Source: Paracyclopina nana
Lineage: Eukaryota; Arthropoda; Copepoda; Cyclopoida; Cyclopettidae
Assembly: GCA_019096065.1 (NCBI GenBank)
Contig: JAGUCH010000003.1
Location: forward strand, 9,734,001 to 9,798,000
Reading direction: 5' to 3'
DNA: 64,000 nt
The notes under the pieces were generated by a model. That model saw only the letters and a program-made list of their open reading frames with translations, ran no database searches and was not told where the DNA came from. Every line of letters begins with the position of its first letter. The first letter of the stretch is position 1. A program made the translations under genes and the position numbers. Shown one piece after another: positions 42,471-55,090 of this stretch.

Positions 42471-44604
42471 TACTTAATACACATGCCTAGAAGTGAAATA
42501 TGCAGGCTGAGGGAAAAACTAGTTCATTTGCCATTAAAGCGTTGAGTAGGAGAAAAAGTTACTTAAGGAGCTAGATGAGAGTTGCAGAAAGGTTGAATGG
42601 CTTGACGCACCAGTGATCCTTGTGAGGAAGGAAAAAGTTTCTCTTGAAATGAGCAAAGTCTCAATGGTTAATGTCTCAAATCAGCAGGAACCTCAATTGC
42701 GAGTAGTTCATCATCAGGGATTCTTTTTGGCACGCAGACCAAGGAAGAAGCTAGCTGACCCATTTGTATAAGTTGAAAACAACCACACTGGGGCACACTG
42801 GCTGTTAAAAGCCACTCACTATACCTTTTTTGGATACATTCAGATGAGCTCGCAGTTTCTTTGAATACTCCTGCTTCCAAAGTCCAATACTTGATCTAGG
42901 AAAAGGGGAAAAAGTGGTGAAAGAGAGCATGGTGTAAAAAATGTTGGGAAATTGCTGCTTTCCTACTGAATTGACAATGAAGTGAAGTCCATGACCTTCC
43001 ATCACAAACAAATCAAGAGAAGGTTAGAGCTCACTTTTTTTATCCACCTCAGCCTCAAGCTGGTGCTGACCTTCATTACACAAGTTTCATTTCGTTTCCA
43101 CTTCAGCAGGAAAAGCCAAATCAGCGAGAAGTGGCAAAACAACAGACCACGTGGAATTTGAGAACTTTTTGCTCAAGGCCACCAAAGCCCAACATGGCAA
43201 CTTTTTATACTGTCTCATGCTACCAGCCTGATTGGAAAGTGTGTCGGCTTCCCCTTTTCTGAAAGTGTTTTCGATACAGACGATAAAGTCAGAAATTGCT
43301 GGACTGGATACATTCATGGATGTATCAGAAATTAGTCTAGCGCATTAGCTTTTATGAGAAAAGTTGCTTAAAATGTATCCGAAATTGGAATTTTCCAAGT
43401 TTCCGATACAGCTTGTGGCTTGTACCCGACGCAGTCACAAATGCTTTTCCCAATTTGGCTCAATATTTGCCTTGCTTTGATTAAAAAATCATTATTTAAT
43501 CCAAAATTGTCATGGAATTTTGAAAAAATGTATCGGATACATTTCAAGCTATGACCTTCAAAAATATTGTGGCATTTTTCTTTTTTGTAAAATACATCAG
43601 AAGCAAGTTCAATGCTGTTTCGGATACATTCACAGAGGAGCGTATTTAAGCTGAGAGCCAGCTAGATTTGCCCTCGTTTGCACACTAGAACAGAGAGTCA
43701 TCAAAGGATTTCTGTTTGCTTGATGGTTTGATGGAACGTAGCAGAGCTCGAGCTGAAGTAGAGAAGGAAGCAAAAAGTTAAAGAAGCTAAAGAAGAAGAA
43801 AAGGCTAAAAGAAGTCTGATGATGAGAAGTTTTTGACCGCTGTAAGACTTGTTCCCTTTGCAAATCCTTTCATCCCATGAGTATGCCTTCTTCTGCAAAA
43901 ACCACAGTAGGGAAGTGACCAGCAACTTTTAAGGCAGCATTAGATTTTTCATGGAGATGATGATCAGCTGTGCTATGTAACTGGGAGGAAAAGTGTGACT
44001 AGAGGAATGCAGCATTTACACGAATCAATCCTCTGGTCATCCATCTTAATGATCCTCCAGGAAGAGGAGGACCAGCGGAAAACTGGCCAACGAAGAAGGG
44101 TAATCGGGGATTTGAGCCAGTTCTGAAATGTATTCTTTATAATATAGTTTTAGTAATTTTTGCTTACATCTTACACTCATCGGTTTTTAAATCGAAAATC
44201 ATCAATCATTATTTACATATAAGGTTCATAATAATGCATTTTTTTCTCACTTTGTTGCAAATGGTACAACCAGTTTTTTCTTCTGCTTCTTCTGCAATAT
44301 CAACCAAAGATCCATTCACTACAATATTAAAGCATTTTTCGATGTCTTCAAAAATCTTCTTCAGTCTGAACAATGTCCTTTACAAAGAGAAGGAGCTGAA
44401 AATATCATGAAGGTTCTTCATCACTGAGACTTTTTTTAGTATAGCTGATTCACTCGTGAAAAAGGAGAGGGAGAAAAACGTAAAAGGTAATGGGTAAAGA
44501 AACCTCAGTTATGCCTCAAGAATGCCAAATTGTGCAACCGGAATCTAGACAGTCACGTAGGTGCCATAATTCAGCACACTGAGCACTGACTATTACAGCA
44601 AAAA
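42471..44604. other. Intergenic, no gene recognised
   Basis: Several minus-strand open frames (42668-43011, 43087-43317, 43630-43925) have no recognised domain or splice context. The phrase GGATACATT recurs about four times between 43300 and 43630, possibly relics of family A internal blocks. Confidence 0.35.
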
Positions 44605-44898
44605 AGGTGTTCATCTGCAAACTCCAACATGGATTATCCTGACGTTAAAAAAATTCAACTGTTGGTTTAATTTCAGTCATCAATACTGAAACCAAAAATG
44701 AAAGTTTACAATCTAGCAAGCTATTTGGTTTCAAAGCATTGATTTGCCAAAAAATGTATTTCACGTCAAACAACTGGAAACATTTTATGTATTTTGCATA
44801 GCTGGTGTTAATTTGAAAAAGTAGGTTTGTGGTAAAAAAATGTATCTTACGACAAAGCCAAAAGTGTCGTCAAAATAAAGTAGATGAACGCCACATTA
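44605..44898 (-). repeat. Family A hairpin element, complete copy (294 bp)
   Basis: Termini AGGTGTTCATCTGC and GTAGATGAACGCCACATTA. Hairpin TTTCAGTCATCAATACTGAA at 44671, followed by AAAAAATGTATTTCACGTC, a duplicated AAAAAATGTATCTTACGAC and GTGTCGTCAAAATAAAG. Confidence 0.75.
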
Positions 44899-44946
44899 AG
44901 CAGCTTTGAAAACGCAAAGCATAACGAGATGCTGTTCGTCTGGTTG

Positions 44947-44980
44947 ACGCCCCTTTGGGACCTTGTGAGGTCAGGGGCGT
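44947..44980. repeat. GC-rich bulged hairpin
   Basis: ACGCCCCT (44947-44954) pairs with AGGGGCGT (44973-44980); GACCT (44959-44963) pairs with AGGTC (44968-44972) around a TGTG loop. That makes 13 pairs with one 4-nt bulge. It lies 48 bp beyond the end of a family A copy. Function unknown. Confidence 0.7.
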
Positions 44981-45169
44981 TATGAGATAGCAGCTGTAGT
45001 GCACGAAGAATGCATGTGCCATTTTCTAACTGCATTCCCTAGGGTGAATGCACACCCACCCCAATATGAATTGCAAGTGAGAATACGAACGCCAAGAGCG
45101 ATTCATCTCATGCCCATTAACCTCATAAGAGCCCCAATTTTAGCCATTACATCAAGTCAACATCTTTAA

Positions 45170-45330
45170 CGTTGTAAGCGTCTCACTTCTTTGCTTATTT
45201 TCAGCCTTGCAAACTGAAAATGAAGCCAAGAGGAGGCAAACAAGTCTCATTAGCAAGTGATTTGATTTGAAAACATTGATTTGCCAAAAAAATGTATCTT
45301 ACGTCAAACATCTTTGATGTATTTACGTAA
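45170..45330 (-). repeat. Family A element, partial
   Basis: Hairpin TTTTCAGCCTTGCAAACTGA at 45199, CAAGTCTCATTAGC, GATTTGATTTGAAAAC and AAAAAAATGTATCTTACGTC in reverse order. Confidence 0.6.
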
Positions 45331-45889
45331 AACAGTAAAAGGTCACTGACACTCAAGTATTTCCTGAAAAATGACTGTTTTTACATGACAATGCTGCATG
45401 CAGACTGATTGCAGCCATTTTTCCTTGATGCTCAATCACGATGGCCACTTCAAGGGCTATTCATATGAAATAAAGAGGCTGCCATTTGGCAGAAAACAGC
45501 CTTCTTCCTCCACTTGAACATATGTGAGTACAGTAGTCATACGATGCTATCTCGAGCAAGGAACCCAGAGCCCAGAATACATGTGAAGGCTGAATACAGC
45601 TATCAACCTTTAACATGGGGCTTTAACTTTCCCCCCTAATTTGATTAGGCTTCAAATGATAAGCGTTTCTGCTACGTTTTTATTGACTTTTCCAGTTGGG
45701 CTAAATGGCCGTTTTCAGGGCCATTTTAAGCCTGAATTGGCATAAGCCAGTTTTGAGCCACTGAACTCCCAAAAGCAGATTACTTTTTATGGCCAACAAG
45801 AGAGATTTTTAGAGGCTGAGCCCATAAAAAATTATGAAAAAACCTATTTTAATCGGTTTCTTACTCTAACAATTTTGGCAACTTTTTCG

Positions 45890-46110
45890 AATACATTTTT
45901 TGAGGTAATTATGCAACCAAGTCAAATCACTTTTATAAGAGACTCATTTGCCATTTTTCAACTCTGCTTTCTGCTCCATAACTTGAAATAATCGTTTAAG
46001 CAAACAAAAGCACGGAAGTTCATATTTTCCTAGGATACATTTTTGTTTTGTATCTGAGTGATGAAGGAGAACCTGAATTAACTGATTTTTGTCAATTGGC
46101 AGATGACTTG
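45890..46110 (+). repeat. Family A element, diverged
   Basis: TCGAATACATTTTTTGAGG, CAAGTCAAATCAC, AGAGACTCATTTG and a right-end-like GGCAGATGACTTGTG. The hairpin has decayed. Confidence 0.45.
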
Positions 46111-46325
46111 TGTGTGTTAGCACCATTTCAATCCTCAATTCTCTAGTTTGATGGCTGCAAATAAGTAGTAGTAGGCATGAATCTTATCATATGTTGTAGT
46201 AGTGTCCATATCACTTCAGCTTCTTCTTGTTGTTGTAGTAGTTGTAGTAGTTCTTTTTCTGCTGCACTTTTCCTTTGTCTGAGTATCGCGAATGTCAGTC
46301 ACGATTACGCTTCATCAATCTCCAA

Positions 46326-46645
46326 TTACGAGACAGCTGGCTGAAAAGTCTCTCTGCTTGATCTTTGACTCTCTGCACTGCCAATAATAAGACTGGTTTT
46401 TGTGTTATCACAGGGGCAGGCTAATGTCCTTGAGTGGCAGCAATGGTTCAGCAAAAAAGCCAGAATTGTTGCACCAAAAATGAGTGAAAAACGAGGAGTG
46501 TGAGGAGAATTGGCTGAATTGCAGAGGAAGTATGAACAGAAGCACATTTTCTCCACTTGGTCCCCATAAGAGTGAGTCTCACACTCCTTGTAGAACACCT
46601 TGTCCTTGGTAGAGCAACCTCGACCAGTCACTTGGTGGTGGCCTT
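46326..46645 (-). CDS. Last exon of a paralogous Ly-6-like gene (partial)
   Basis: On the minus strand the acceptor CTCTTTTCAG precedes 46645, and the exon, phase 1, runs to TAA at 46326. It encodes GRGCSTKDKVFYKECETH and MCFCSYFLCN, matching exon 3 of the gene at 14142-37094 almost residue for residue. Differences over that core are mostly at third codon positions. After the domain the tail diverges: a hydrophobic LIFGATILAFLL segment, then a polar C terminus that would need a transmembrane rather than GPI arrangement. Upstream exons (signal peptide, first half of the domain) should lie at higher coordinates but were not found. The two genes are arranged tail to tail. Confidence 0.75.
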
Positions 46646-46914
46646 CTGAAAAGAGAAAAAAGGCCATTAGCTCATAATACTATCCTTGATTTATGGACAG
46701 ATGACTACTACTACTACTACTCTATAATGCTACAGCTGAGAGGGTTCAGTCTGCTCTGGTGTTGTGGCTTTGTTGTGATTAATGGCCTTTTGAAAAACTG
46801 CTAAAAGCTTCCCCCCTGCATGAGGAAAAAGTGTGCTAAATTGAGGCCTAACTCGTGAGTAGTTCATTCACTAGTTTTCACTGTCTATATCTGCTGATCC
46901 TCTCAGTTTATCGA
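46646..46914. other. Sequence upstream of the paralog exon (minus-strand intron)
   Basis: Presumed start of the intron on the minus strand. Contains CTACTACTACTACT runs near 46707. No second exon seen. Confidence 0.4.
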
Positions 46915-47080
46915 TGTTTTAGCTTTTGTCGTAAGATACATTTTTTTGGCAAAACAATGTATTCGAAACAAATCAATAAGAAATGAAACTCAATTGCCTT
47001 CTTCCAACTTTGTTTCAGTTCTCCAAACTGAAATTGAACTCAAGTGTGAATACCTTAAGTCAAGATTTTTATTTTAGTTA
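46915..47080 (+). repeat. Family A element, partial
   Basis: TTGTCGTAAGATACATTTTT, TGTATTCGAAACAAATC, AAATGAAACTCAATTG and hairpin TTTCAGTTCTCCAAACTGAA at 47013. Confidence 0.6.
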
Positions 47081-47389
47081 TCATGGCATATTAGTGGAAA
47101 TACTTCCAGCTCATGTTTTTTTACCATGGCATTAGAGTCCTAACCTTCGACAGAGCTGAGAGTCGAGTAATCATCATCTTTCATATCTGAAATCCCTCTA
47201 AAGCCTCCATATCCGTGTCATGTTTTCTACCTGCCCTTTGGCCTCAGACAACAGCCTTGACTTTGAGAGATAGATATCCTTTATCACAAGCCTTCTGCAT
47301 CTAGATTTTTCCCTGCTTCATAAAATGATGTATGTATTGGTAAAGCAGCAAAGCCATCATTGACTCCATCAGTGCACAATATTAATGTC

Positions 47390-47580
47390 TGGTTCATCTA
47401 ATAGCAAGCCAAATACAATTGTCGCATAAGATACATTTCCCAAGTACATTTTCAGTTTTTGGAACTGAATGCCAAACAGGAAGAAGATGATCGAGTCACA
47501 TTACTTTATGATTTGACTTGATCACATGAGTACGTCAAAAAATTGTATCTTATGACAAAAATGCAAAAGTCGTTAAATAG
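47390..47580 (-). repeat. Family A element, mixed copy
   Basis: Left TGGTTCATCTAATAG, GCATAAGATACATTTCCC, hairpin TTTTCAGTTTTTGGAACTGA at 47450, GAGTCACATTAC and AAAAAATTGTATCTTATGAC. Confidence 0.55.
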
Positions 47581-48239
47581 AAATGCTTTCTGTATTTCAT
47601 GCAGGCAGAGAGGAAAATACAAAAGTTTGTATTAAAAATCAGAGAGGCTGGCATAATGAGACAATATCCAAAAGGTGCCAAAACCAAAAGCTAGCTCTGA
47701 GTTTGCGAAAAGTTAGCAGGAGGAAAGGAAGTGAGAAGCTATTGCCAACTTTGGCTCCAGCTGAACTCAGATACACAAAACAAATGGCAAGGTAAAAGTT
47801 GGGCCAGGAAAATTAACCCACACTTGGGTGTCAGCCACAGCATTCTACTTAATACAACTGGAGCTGGCTCATTTTTTTCCCCACCTCGATCCAACTTTTT
47901 TGCTTGCTTCAAGCCCATGTGCTATGGAGCTTACAATTAGCCATTCGGCCCACGTAATATTCATTCGCATGTTTGTGCTTGTGTAAACATGGGAATACAC
48001 TCTCTTAGCTTTATTTTGACCGGATTTCCTACTCGCAATGAGCAGCCAACCATGGCTTTACTACTATGTATGTACAACCGTGTGGAGCTTGGAATGGCAT
48101 TTGAGAGGAGACCTAGCCAAAATAATTTCCCAAAATGCAACGGAATCCAAGATGAAATTCCATGACAGACATTGCTTTGCCTCAAACATTTCCTTCGTAT
48201 GTATTTCGATACATTGCGTACTACTTTGAAAGCAATACA
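47581..48239. other. No gene recognised
   Basis: Short overlapping frames on both strands without domain features. Probably intron or upstream DNA of the minus-strand paralog. Confidence 0.35.
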
Positions 48240-48385
48240 AGTCTTGACGTGCTTGCAAATTGCAAAGTGTTATAATCAAATCACTCAGTAATGAGACTCG
48301 ACTGTCATCTTTTAATTTTGATTTCAGAAATTGAAATTGACCACAAGCCTCAAGTATTTGCTCGAGTCAAGATTTTTTTGTCTTG
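48240..48385 (+). repeat. Family A element, partial
   Basis: TATAATCAAATCACTC, GTAATGAGACTCGACTG and hairpin TTTCAGAAATTGAAATTGA near 48322. Confidence 0.5.
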
Positions 48386-48884
48386 AATGTCCCTAAATTC
48401 TGCTGTTATGTATTTCTACTGTTTTTGACCTGAATCAAAGCCAGTTTTGTTTGGCCAGCATAATGGGAAAGGCTTGGCACATAACCAAAAAACATTAGCA
48501 AAAGTTTTGCATTTTTGGAATTTCATGCTGCACCAAGCCAACTAGCATGGCACGCAAGTCTCTCGTTTTTGTAATGCTCCTTACAACGGAAATGAAATCA
48601 AGGCTTTCTTCTCAGAGGCTCTTTCTTATGTTGCCTCGATCCAGCAATAATGCAGATGAGTTGTGATCGTTCAAAGTGGAAACCGCTGCTCAGTGGCTTT
48701 CACTTCTTCCTGATGCTCGCTGAGAAACTTTGAGTGCTAAAGTAACACCATTGGTTTCACCACCCATATAATGTGACCCAAATTTCCCCACACTTCAATA
48801 ACTAATTAAAGCCTTCCTTTTCTACTGTAAAATGGATTCAAAGAAGTCACATCTACTTAAAAGTATTTCTTACAATTGACGATG

Positions 48885-49050
48885 CTTTCACTTTTTCTCA
48901 TATGTTTTTTTGACGAACTTGTGTTTTCATTTCAAATGACAAACTAATGAGACTCGATTGTCCTCTTTCAATTTTGTTTTCAGTTTCCATAACTGAAATT
49001 GATCTCAAAAGTAAAGTGTTTCCTCACGTCAAGCTTTCGCTTTTGCAAAA
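48885..49050 (+). repeat. Family A element, good internal consensus
   Basis: TTTCAAATGACAAACTAATG, ATGAGACTCGATTGTCC, then TTCAATTTTG leading into the hairpin TTTTCAGTTTCCATAACTGA at 48977 and AAATTGATCTCAAAAG. This copy best shows the extended stem TCAATTT/AAATTGA. Confidence 0.65.
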
Positions 49051-50319
49051 GGCGATTCCACTCAGATACGTTACACTCTGTATTCATTCTTGAGTTTTTA
49101 TCTGGACATGATTATGACCAAGGATCAAGATTTATATCCATTATTCTTGATATGGCGAGCGTAATGGGTCCCGGAAGGCTTTCACGGAAGAGTGAATTTG
49201 GTTAGATGATAGTGCGGAAATGACCCTCTGATCATCAATTTATCGTTATTATCATTATTATAGTATCTTAGTGGTGCAAATACAAATATCTCCTTTTGAA
49301 AAAGAGTTCGTGTTTGCCAAATGGACTATGGTCATTTATCACTGCACTCGCCAAACCCCACTAGCTTCTGGTTCTTTTTCTGGTCACACTTTGGTGATAC
49401 TTCGTCCACAATATGAAGATGAAAATTGCCAGAGATGAAATGTTGAAAGAGAAAGAAGGCCTTGCATATATTTCAATTTGGCCCAGCCATGAAAAAAAGT
49501 ATTATAATATTGCGATAGAAAAATGATGAAAGAAGCCAGATCTGATAAAAGTGGTAGTTCTAGCACAATGAAGAATATTTCCAATTCCTTTCTTCCATTT
49601 CCAAACAAGAAGCTAGCTGCTATATGGCAAAGTTTTCCGTTTTTCTTTCCACCATTCCTTTGTTCCAATTTCATTTGCAGAAACTTTTTTTCACAAGCAA
49701 CCAAAGGGTCAAAACTTTTCTCCTTCACTCACCTGGTGCCAAACTATTGATGGTTTCAGACTAGGGAAATGCCTAATTGATTTATTGCAAAAGGCAATTC
49801 ATAATAAAATGCACTCCTTTTTTTAGAGCCTGACACATAAAAAATGAAAAAAGCCAATATAGGGAAAAGCTGCCAAATGTCATAAGTTTTAGTTTTTTAT
49901 GGGAAATTCCCACCTTTTTCCCTTTGTGCACATTTTGGCTTAGGTGTGATGACAAAATATGTTGTGTTGGCTAGGCATTTGTCATGGCACCTGAGTGACA
50001 TAAGGAGCCTCGTGGCCACCACGAGCAAGAAAAAGAAGAAGAAGATTGACGATGTTTTTGTTATTTTTCCAGGGCACAGAGCAATACGTCAAAGATGCAT
50101 ATGGATTACATTTGGTTGGATAAAGAAAGTAGTACAGTGCGTCTTCCCATGGGACACACACCACAACATGATCCTTTCCAGCCCCATCAAGAAATTGTAT
50201 TAGCGGGGCCACAGATATGGCGCCTATGGAAAAATGATGCCAGCCAGACCTAAGATGGCATCATTTATGCCATGGAGACCATGGAATTACATGAGCATGT
50301 AATAACCTTCAGCATGCGA
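49051..50319. other. No gene recognised
   Basis: Open frames at 49384-49728, 49982-50212 and 49946-50203 have no recognisable domain. A (GAA)n-like run is at about 50025-50044. Confidence 0.35.
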
Positions 50320-50490
50320 CAAAATACAACATAGTATCTTTGATTGACGTAAGGAAGTATTTTACGCTTGGGATGAATTTCAGTTTCACAAACTGAAAAG
50401 CAAATTGTAGGAATACAATTGCGTCTCATTCCCAAAGCATTTGATTTGCAAGCGTTGTTTGGCCAAAAATGCGTATCTTACAACAGACTC
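50320..50490 (-). repeat. Family A element, partial
   Basis: Hairpin TTTCAGTTTCACAAACTGAA at 50378, GCGTCTCATTCCC, GATTTGCAAGCG and AAAAATGCGTATCTTACAAC. Confidence 0.6.
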
Positions 50491-51389
50491 CGAATTATAT
50501 GTGTGTAGCCATCATTTTAACTATGTAATTCAGGTGAGTTCTACATCTTCTGGTTGGCTCAAGTTAATGAAATTATGGTACCATTAAGCAATATTTGGGT
50601 AACACCACCTCTTCTGCACTATGCACACTCATGAATATTTTCTGCACTTGCAATCTTTCACATTTCATGGATACTGTATCCACCCCAAAATATGATTTGC
50701 AGGGGGAAAAATAAAATGAACTTATTGAGGCTTTCTGATTTTGCCATAAGCATCCATTAGCTGTTCATTAATGCTTCTAATTACTTTTGTTGATGCCAGA
50801 ATGTGATCAAGATTAATTAGCATTAAAAGTGGGATGATGCTCTGTCAAATTTATTACAAACTTTTACTGCTTCGTCTTCAACTACTATGAAGTGTATCAT
50901 GTGTCAAAAGGATTTTGATCCAATACAGACCAAGAAGATGAATGGCTGTTTTTAAGGACTTTTGGCAGAGAGGCGGCCTTGGTATAGTAATAGTGCCTTT
51001 TATCTCTAAATGCTTGGCACAGCATGCTAAAAAGAGGCCAATTTGTAAACTGGGCCATTTCCGGATCCAGCTGCACTGCAGTGAAAGCACCTCCACCGTG
51101 GTAGTCAAATGGCTTCTACTTCTAATCACTGGAAAGGGGATTTCATTGACCTAGAGATTACCAAAAAAGGTAGAGCAGTGCCAAAAAACAGTGAAATCCT
51201 AAAAGCCATTTTTTGAACACTTCTTTTTTTGCAAGCACAAAAGATGCAGAATGCAACTACACATTTAACTCGATTCAACCTTTTTTCACTGTACAATTCT
51301 TTAGAGTTTGCAAGGCCTTTTAAAAGCACACTTTTATCTAGAATTTTCAATAGCATGCATTTATACTTTATAATAACGAAATACGTCAC

Positions 51390-51545
51390 TTTTCTTGGGA
51401 AATACGTTTTTGACTTGACAACTCATTTAAATCAATGATATCATGAAATCAATTCAATGATACTTGATTGTGTTCTTTCAATTACATTTTCAGTTTTTCA
51501 GACTGAAATTGATTGACAGATGTAAAATATACTTGCATACGTCAA
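51390..51545 (+). repeat. Family A element, partial
   Basis: GACTTGACAACTCATTTAAA, ATGATACTTGATTGTG and hairpin TTTTCAGTTTTTCAGACTGA at 51487. Confidence 0.5.
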
Positions 51546-51905
51546 TATTTCAATTGGATTTATTGATGAAAGATGGAAAATGGAGGACTGATGATGAAAT
51601 CATTGAAAAATTGTGGATGCAACTGAAATTACTTTTTTTCAATAACTGCTACAGCACGATTGGCTGCAATTACTCATGTGTATCCATGTATCCTGCCTGA
51701 TTTGCCGTGTAGTGGCTTTCTCGTTTGACTCATGATTTATTTGAGTGCCTCACACTCAACTCAGGGCTCATAGGAGACAAACGTTTGATGTTTTTGTCGC
51801 AGCCAGCAAAACAAGATCTCACTTCATACTAAGCAAGGCAGAGCAAGAATGTTAGCTGCTTGGTTGGTTGGTTGGTGTTTTCCCCTTTAGCCCCAAAAGG
51901 GAATT

Positions 51906-52277
51906 CTTTCACACATTGCATTGCAGCAGAGTGTACAACTGGGCTTTTTGTTGGACGGCAACAACAGCTTCTTCTTGGAGAATGAAGCAATGCAAAAGTC
52001 ATTTTCTAACCAGAGCACGTTTTGCTGCTTCTCCACCCAGATTACTCACGAATTTCACCTTAATCAATATGTACTGATACATTTTGCCCCAGCCAGGGAT
52101 CAAGTTTTATGGGACACCCAAATACCAGCTACTTATGCTTGCAATTGTACAGATATAGTGTATAAGCAGTCTCAATCCCTCGAGCAGCTTAGTTATGGTG
52201 CACTGCAACTGCTGTCATTAAGCCTCATAAGAAATAATACTGGCTGGCTTATCTCGACACAATTTGCTATTATGTAG
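51906..52277 (+). other. Open frame with possible acceptor, unassigned
   Basis: A TTGCATTGCAG acceptor-like site ends near 51926, and the frame after it stays open to 52277, encoding a segment with a CC pair and a CNC motif. No family was recognised and no donor was placed. It could be a chance frame or an exon of an unrecognised gene. Confidence 0.12.
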
Positions 52278-52479
52278 CCCTCCAGCAAAAGACTTCTACG
52301 GCTACACATGAAAATGGAGAAAGCATTAAAAACACTTTAGCAAGCTCTGCCTGGCGGGGGCAGGATATGCCATCATTATTAAAAATGGCCTTTTTTCGTC
52401 TCCAACATTCCAATACTTTTCCAATACATTCTACTACAATTTTAGAAAGCATTGCTACAAAGAAGTACTGCTTTCACTT

Positions 52480-52620
52480 TGACAACATTTTTGATTCTTG
52501 CCTCAAGACACATTTTTTGATACTGCCATGCATTCAAAGCACAGAGAAGTGAGATCCGATTGTATTACTTCAATTTTGTATTCAGTTCTCTTGACTGAAA
52601 TTTGAAAAAAAGGAAGGTTG
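52480..52620 (+). repeat. Family A element, partial
   Basis: CTCAAGACACATTTTTTG, GTGAGATCCGATTG and hairpin TTCAGTTCTCTTGACTGAA at 52581. Confidence 0.5.
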
Positions 52621-53089
52621 CTTTGCGTCACGAATTTCTTTGGCTCGGTACTTTATACTGAAAAAATTAGGCTGCAGCTGAGCAATTGATAACAAAAGAA
52701 GTAGAGGACTTTTGACGCTCAACTTAACACGAATTGTGCTAGATAGACATACTACAATTCCATAGAAACGTAGATAGACTTGACGAGTTGTCATTTCACA
52801 ATAAGGCTTTCCAGAAGAGAAAGCAGCTAATTTGGTATCTGGCAGTATTGGAAGAATGTCTTTGTTGAACAAAAAAGGCACACTTCAAAAGGATCATTTT
52901 TACTGCATGTTTCCCATGTGAACTTTGGCAAATGCTGAAAAGTACTACTACACCTGTTTCACACCCGTGGAAATACAGTCAAATGTATCCGAGCTCTGCA
53001 AAGTCTGGCATTTCCCAACGACTGAGCACATTCCTCACTAATTGTTGATGAGAATGAGACAAATGGGAGTACACAATGTTCAAGAGTCT

Positions 53090-53230
53090 GAGAAAATCTT
53101 AACGTCTCGCTAGTTTTGGCTTCAAAATGACAATTCAGTTTGAAGGACTGAAAATAAAATTGAAAGACAACATTCGATTATCACTGATCCATAAAAGTTA
53201 GTTTCGATACAGTTTATATAGTATTTCATA
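53090..53230 (-). repeat. Family A element, partial
   Basis: Hairpin ATTCAGTTTGAAGGACTGAA at 53133 followed by a CATTCGATTATCACTG block in reverse order; diverged. Confidence 0.45.
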
Positions 53231-54172
53231 TGTAAGCCTTCGTTTGATTTCTTTAAACTTTAAGTGCTGAGGAATACAAAATACATTTGAATACATTTTC
53301 TTGGTATTTCCCCCCACTGTGCATGGTGTACACTTTTTGAGGGTGGCTAGCCCCACAAATTACCCAAGTGACCACCATACTTGCGTTGCATCAATATCCC
53401 CTAAGAATCCTTAAGCTTATTTTCTGGCTGTTAAGTGGTCGTTAGGCACATCTCGCACTTCTAAGGGAAAATGGTTATGCGTTTAGCTTCACTTTTATAC
53501 AATGTACGCAGGAGTTCAAGGTAAATATCCACTTGATTCCTATTATGTTTGATCAACTGAAGATCATCTTGACTAGGATTGGCACCATTAAATCGTGATC
53601 TGCATACAATCATCTCCCTCTCATTAAGCTTCAAATGGCGTTTTTAATTGAAAGGAAATGGGCCTTTTTTGCCTTATCCAGTCCACCAAATGGAAAAAAG
53701 CTGCTCAGAAATGTGACAATTTCAAGCTACATTTAACAACAAAGAAGAAGTCGAGAGGGGATACCAAAAATAAAAACGACAAGGTTTGCTTTTTTCTCGT
53801 TAAATTCACTCATGTATTGTTTCTTTTTCTAGATTGGGAGAAAAGGAGAGCTTTTATTGCTTTTTTGTCATTTTGGCTTCCATTAACAGTAATGCGTCCC
53901 CAAAGAAGCAGATAAAAGGCCATGAAGGTGACCTCTCATTTTCGCATGTGTGGCTGTCAGGAAAGTGCCAAGAGATGTCCAAGATTTGATATTTTATCTC
54001 GCCAATGGATGACCGCAACCAGAGAGAAATGATGATGCACTGCCTCTCAATTTTTAACCTCACCTTCAACCACCAAAGAATTTTGCAATGGCCGGAAGTA
54101 AGCAAGTTGTCAAAAGTCAAAACTTTCCACTTTTGCCCCACCCTCTTTATTGACACTTGAGACTCCCAATTT
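53231..54172. other. No gene recognised
   Basis: Chance frames only (53658-53915 plus, 53854-54186 minus). No repeat ends recognised. Confidence 0.35.
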
Positions 54173-54390
54173 GATGAGGTGTTCATCTATTACAAGTTTC
54201 AATCAATTTGACCGATACTTTCCTTTTAGTTGTAAGATACAATTTTTGACCTAAATATATGCATTTACATCCAGCGGAATTCCAATGAGAATCAATAGTC
54301 AACAATCACTTTTGTTTTCAGAATCTGAAACTGAATTTTAGAAAGGAAGCAAGAAATTGCACTGAGTCAAGATTGATATTTTTGCAACTG
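54173..54390 (+). repeat. Family A element, left terminus present
   Basis: GATGAGGTGTTCATCTAT, GTTGTAAGATACAATTTTTG, CAATGAGAATCAATAG and hairpin TTTTCAGAATCTGAAACTGA at 54316. Confidence 0.55.
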
Positions 54391-54974
54391 GTTGTCTGAT
54401 TATGCAGGTAGAATACAATTTGCCCATTACTTATGAGCAGGGAAGAAAAGGTGGAAATAAGGGACAATAATGGTAATGCCAAGTTGGGGAGAGAATAGAA
54501 AAGTATATTTGCTCCCTTTTCCCCCAAATGGCATCAGCTTTTTAAGCCTGTTATGTATTTTCTGGTGGTGGCCCCAAGTGAGCTGAGATAAACTGACTTG
54601 TCAGTGTTTTCCTCTCCCTCCACCACCACTACGTACTACACACTGTCCTCAATGACACTTGCAATTTTAGCCAAAGTGGTTATTGGATGACAAGAAGAAG
54701 AAGGAGCCAATTTCAGTTGGTGAGTTGACAAAAAAGTGAAAAAAAAAACTTTTCCCATTTTTCCAAGTTTTTCCTCTAAGCTCAGCTCTTGGAACAAAAA
54801 TGTCAAAGCTGAAATTGAAAGGGGTACTTCGGAACAATCCGAGAAAAAAGATTCAATTGGATTGCTTGACCAAACACTTTTTTTGTCCACTTTTTTCTAG
54901 ATATACCCAAAACTGGAAATTTCTTTTGGTATGTAGATTTGTGGACTTCTTTTTCTGCTTCTTGTTAATTTGTG

Positions 54975-55090
54975 CTTGCAATTTCAGTTTGAGTTACTGA
55001 AAACAAAGTTGGAAGTAGGCATCATTTCTCTAAGATTTTACTTGAGTTTATGATACTTTCAAAAAAATGTATCTTAAATCAGAAAACTAA
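54975..55090 (-). repeat. Family A element, partial
   Basis: Hairpin TTTCAGTTTGAGTTACTGAA at 54982 and AAAAAAATGTATCTTAAATC in reverse order. Confidence 0.55.
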
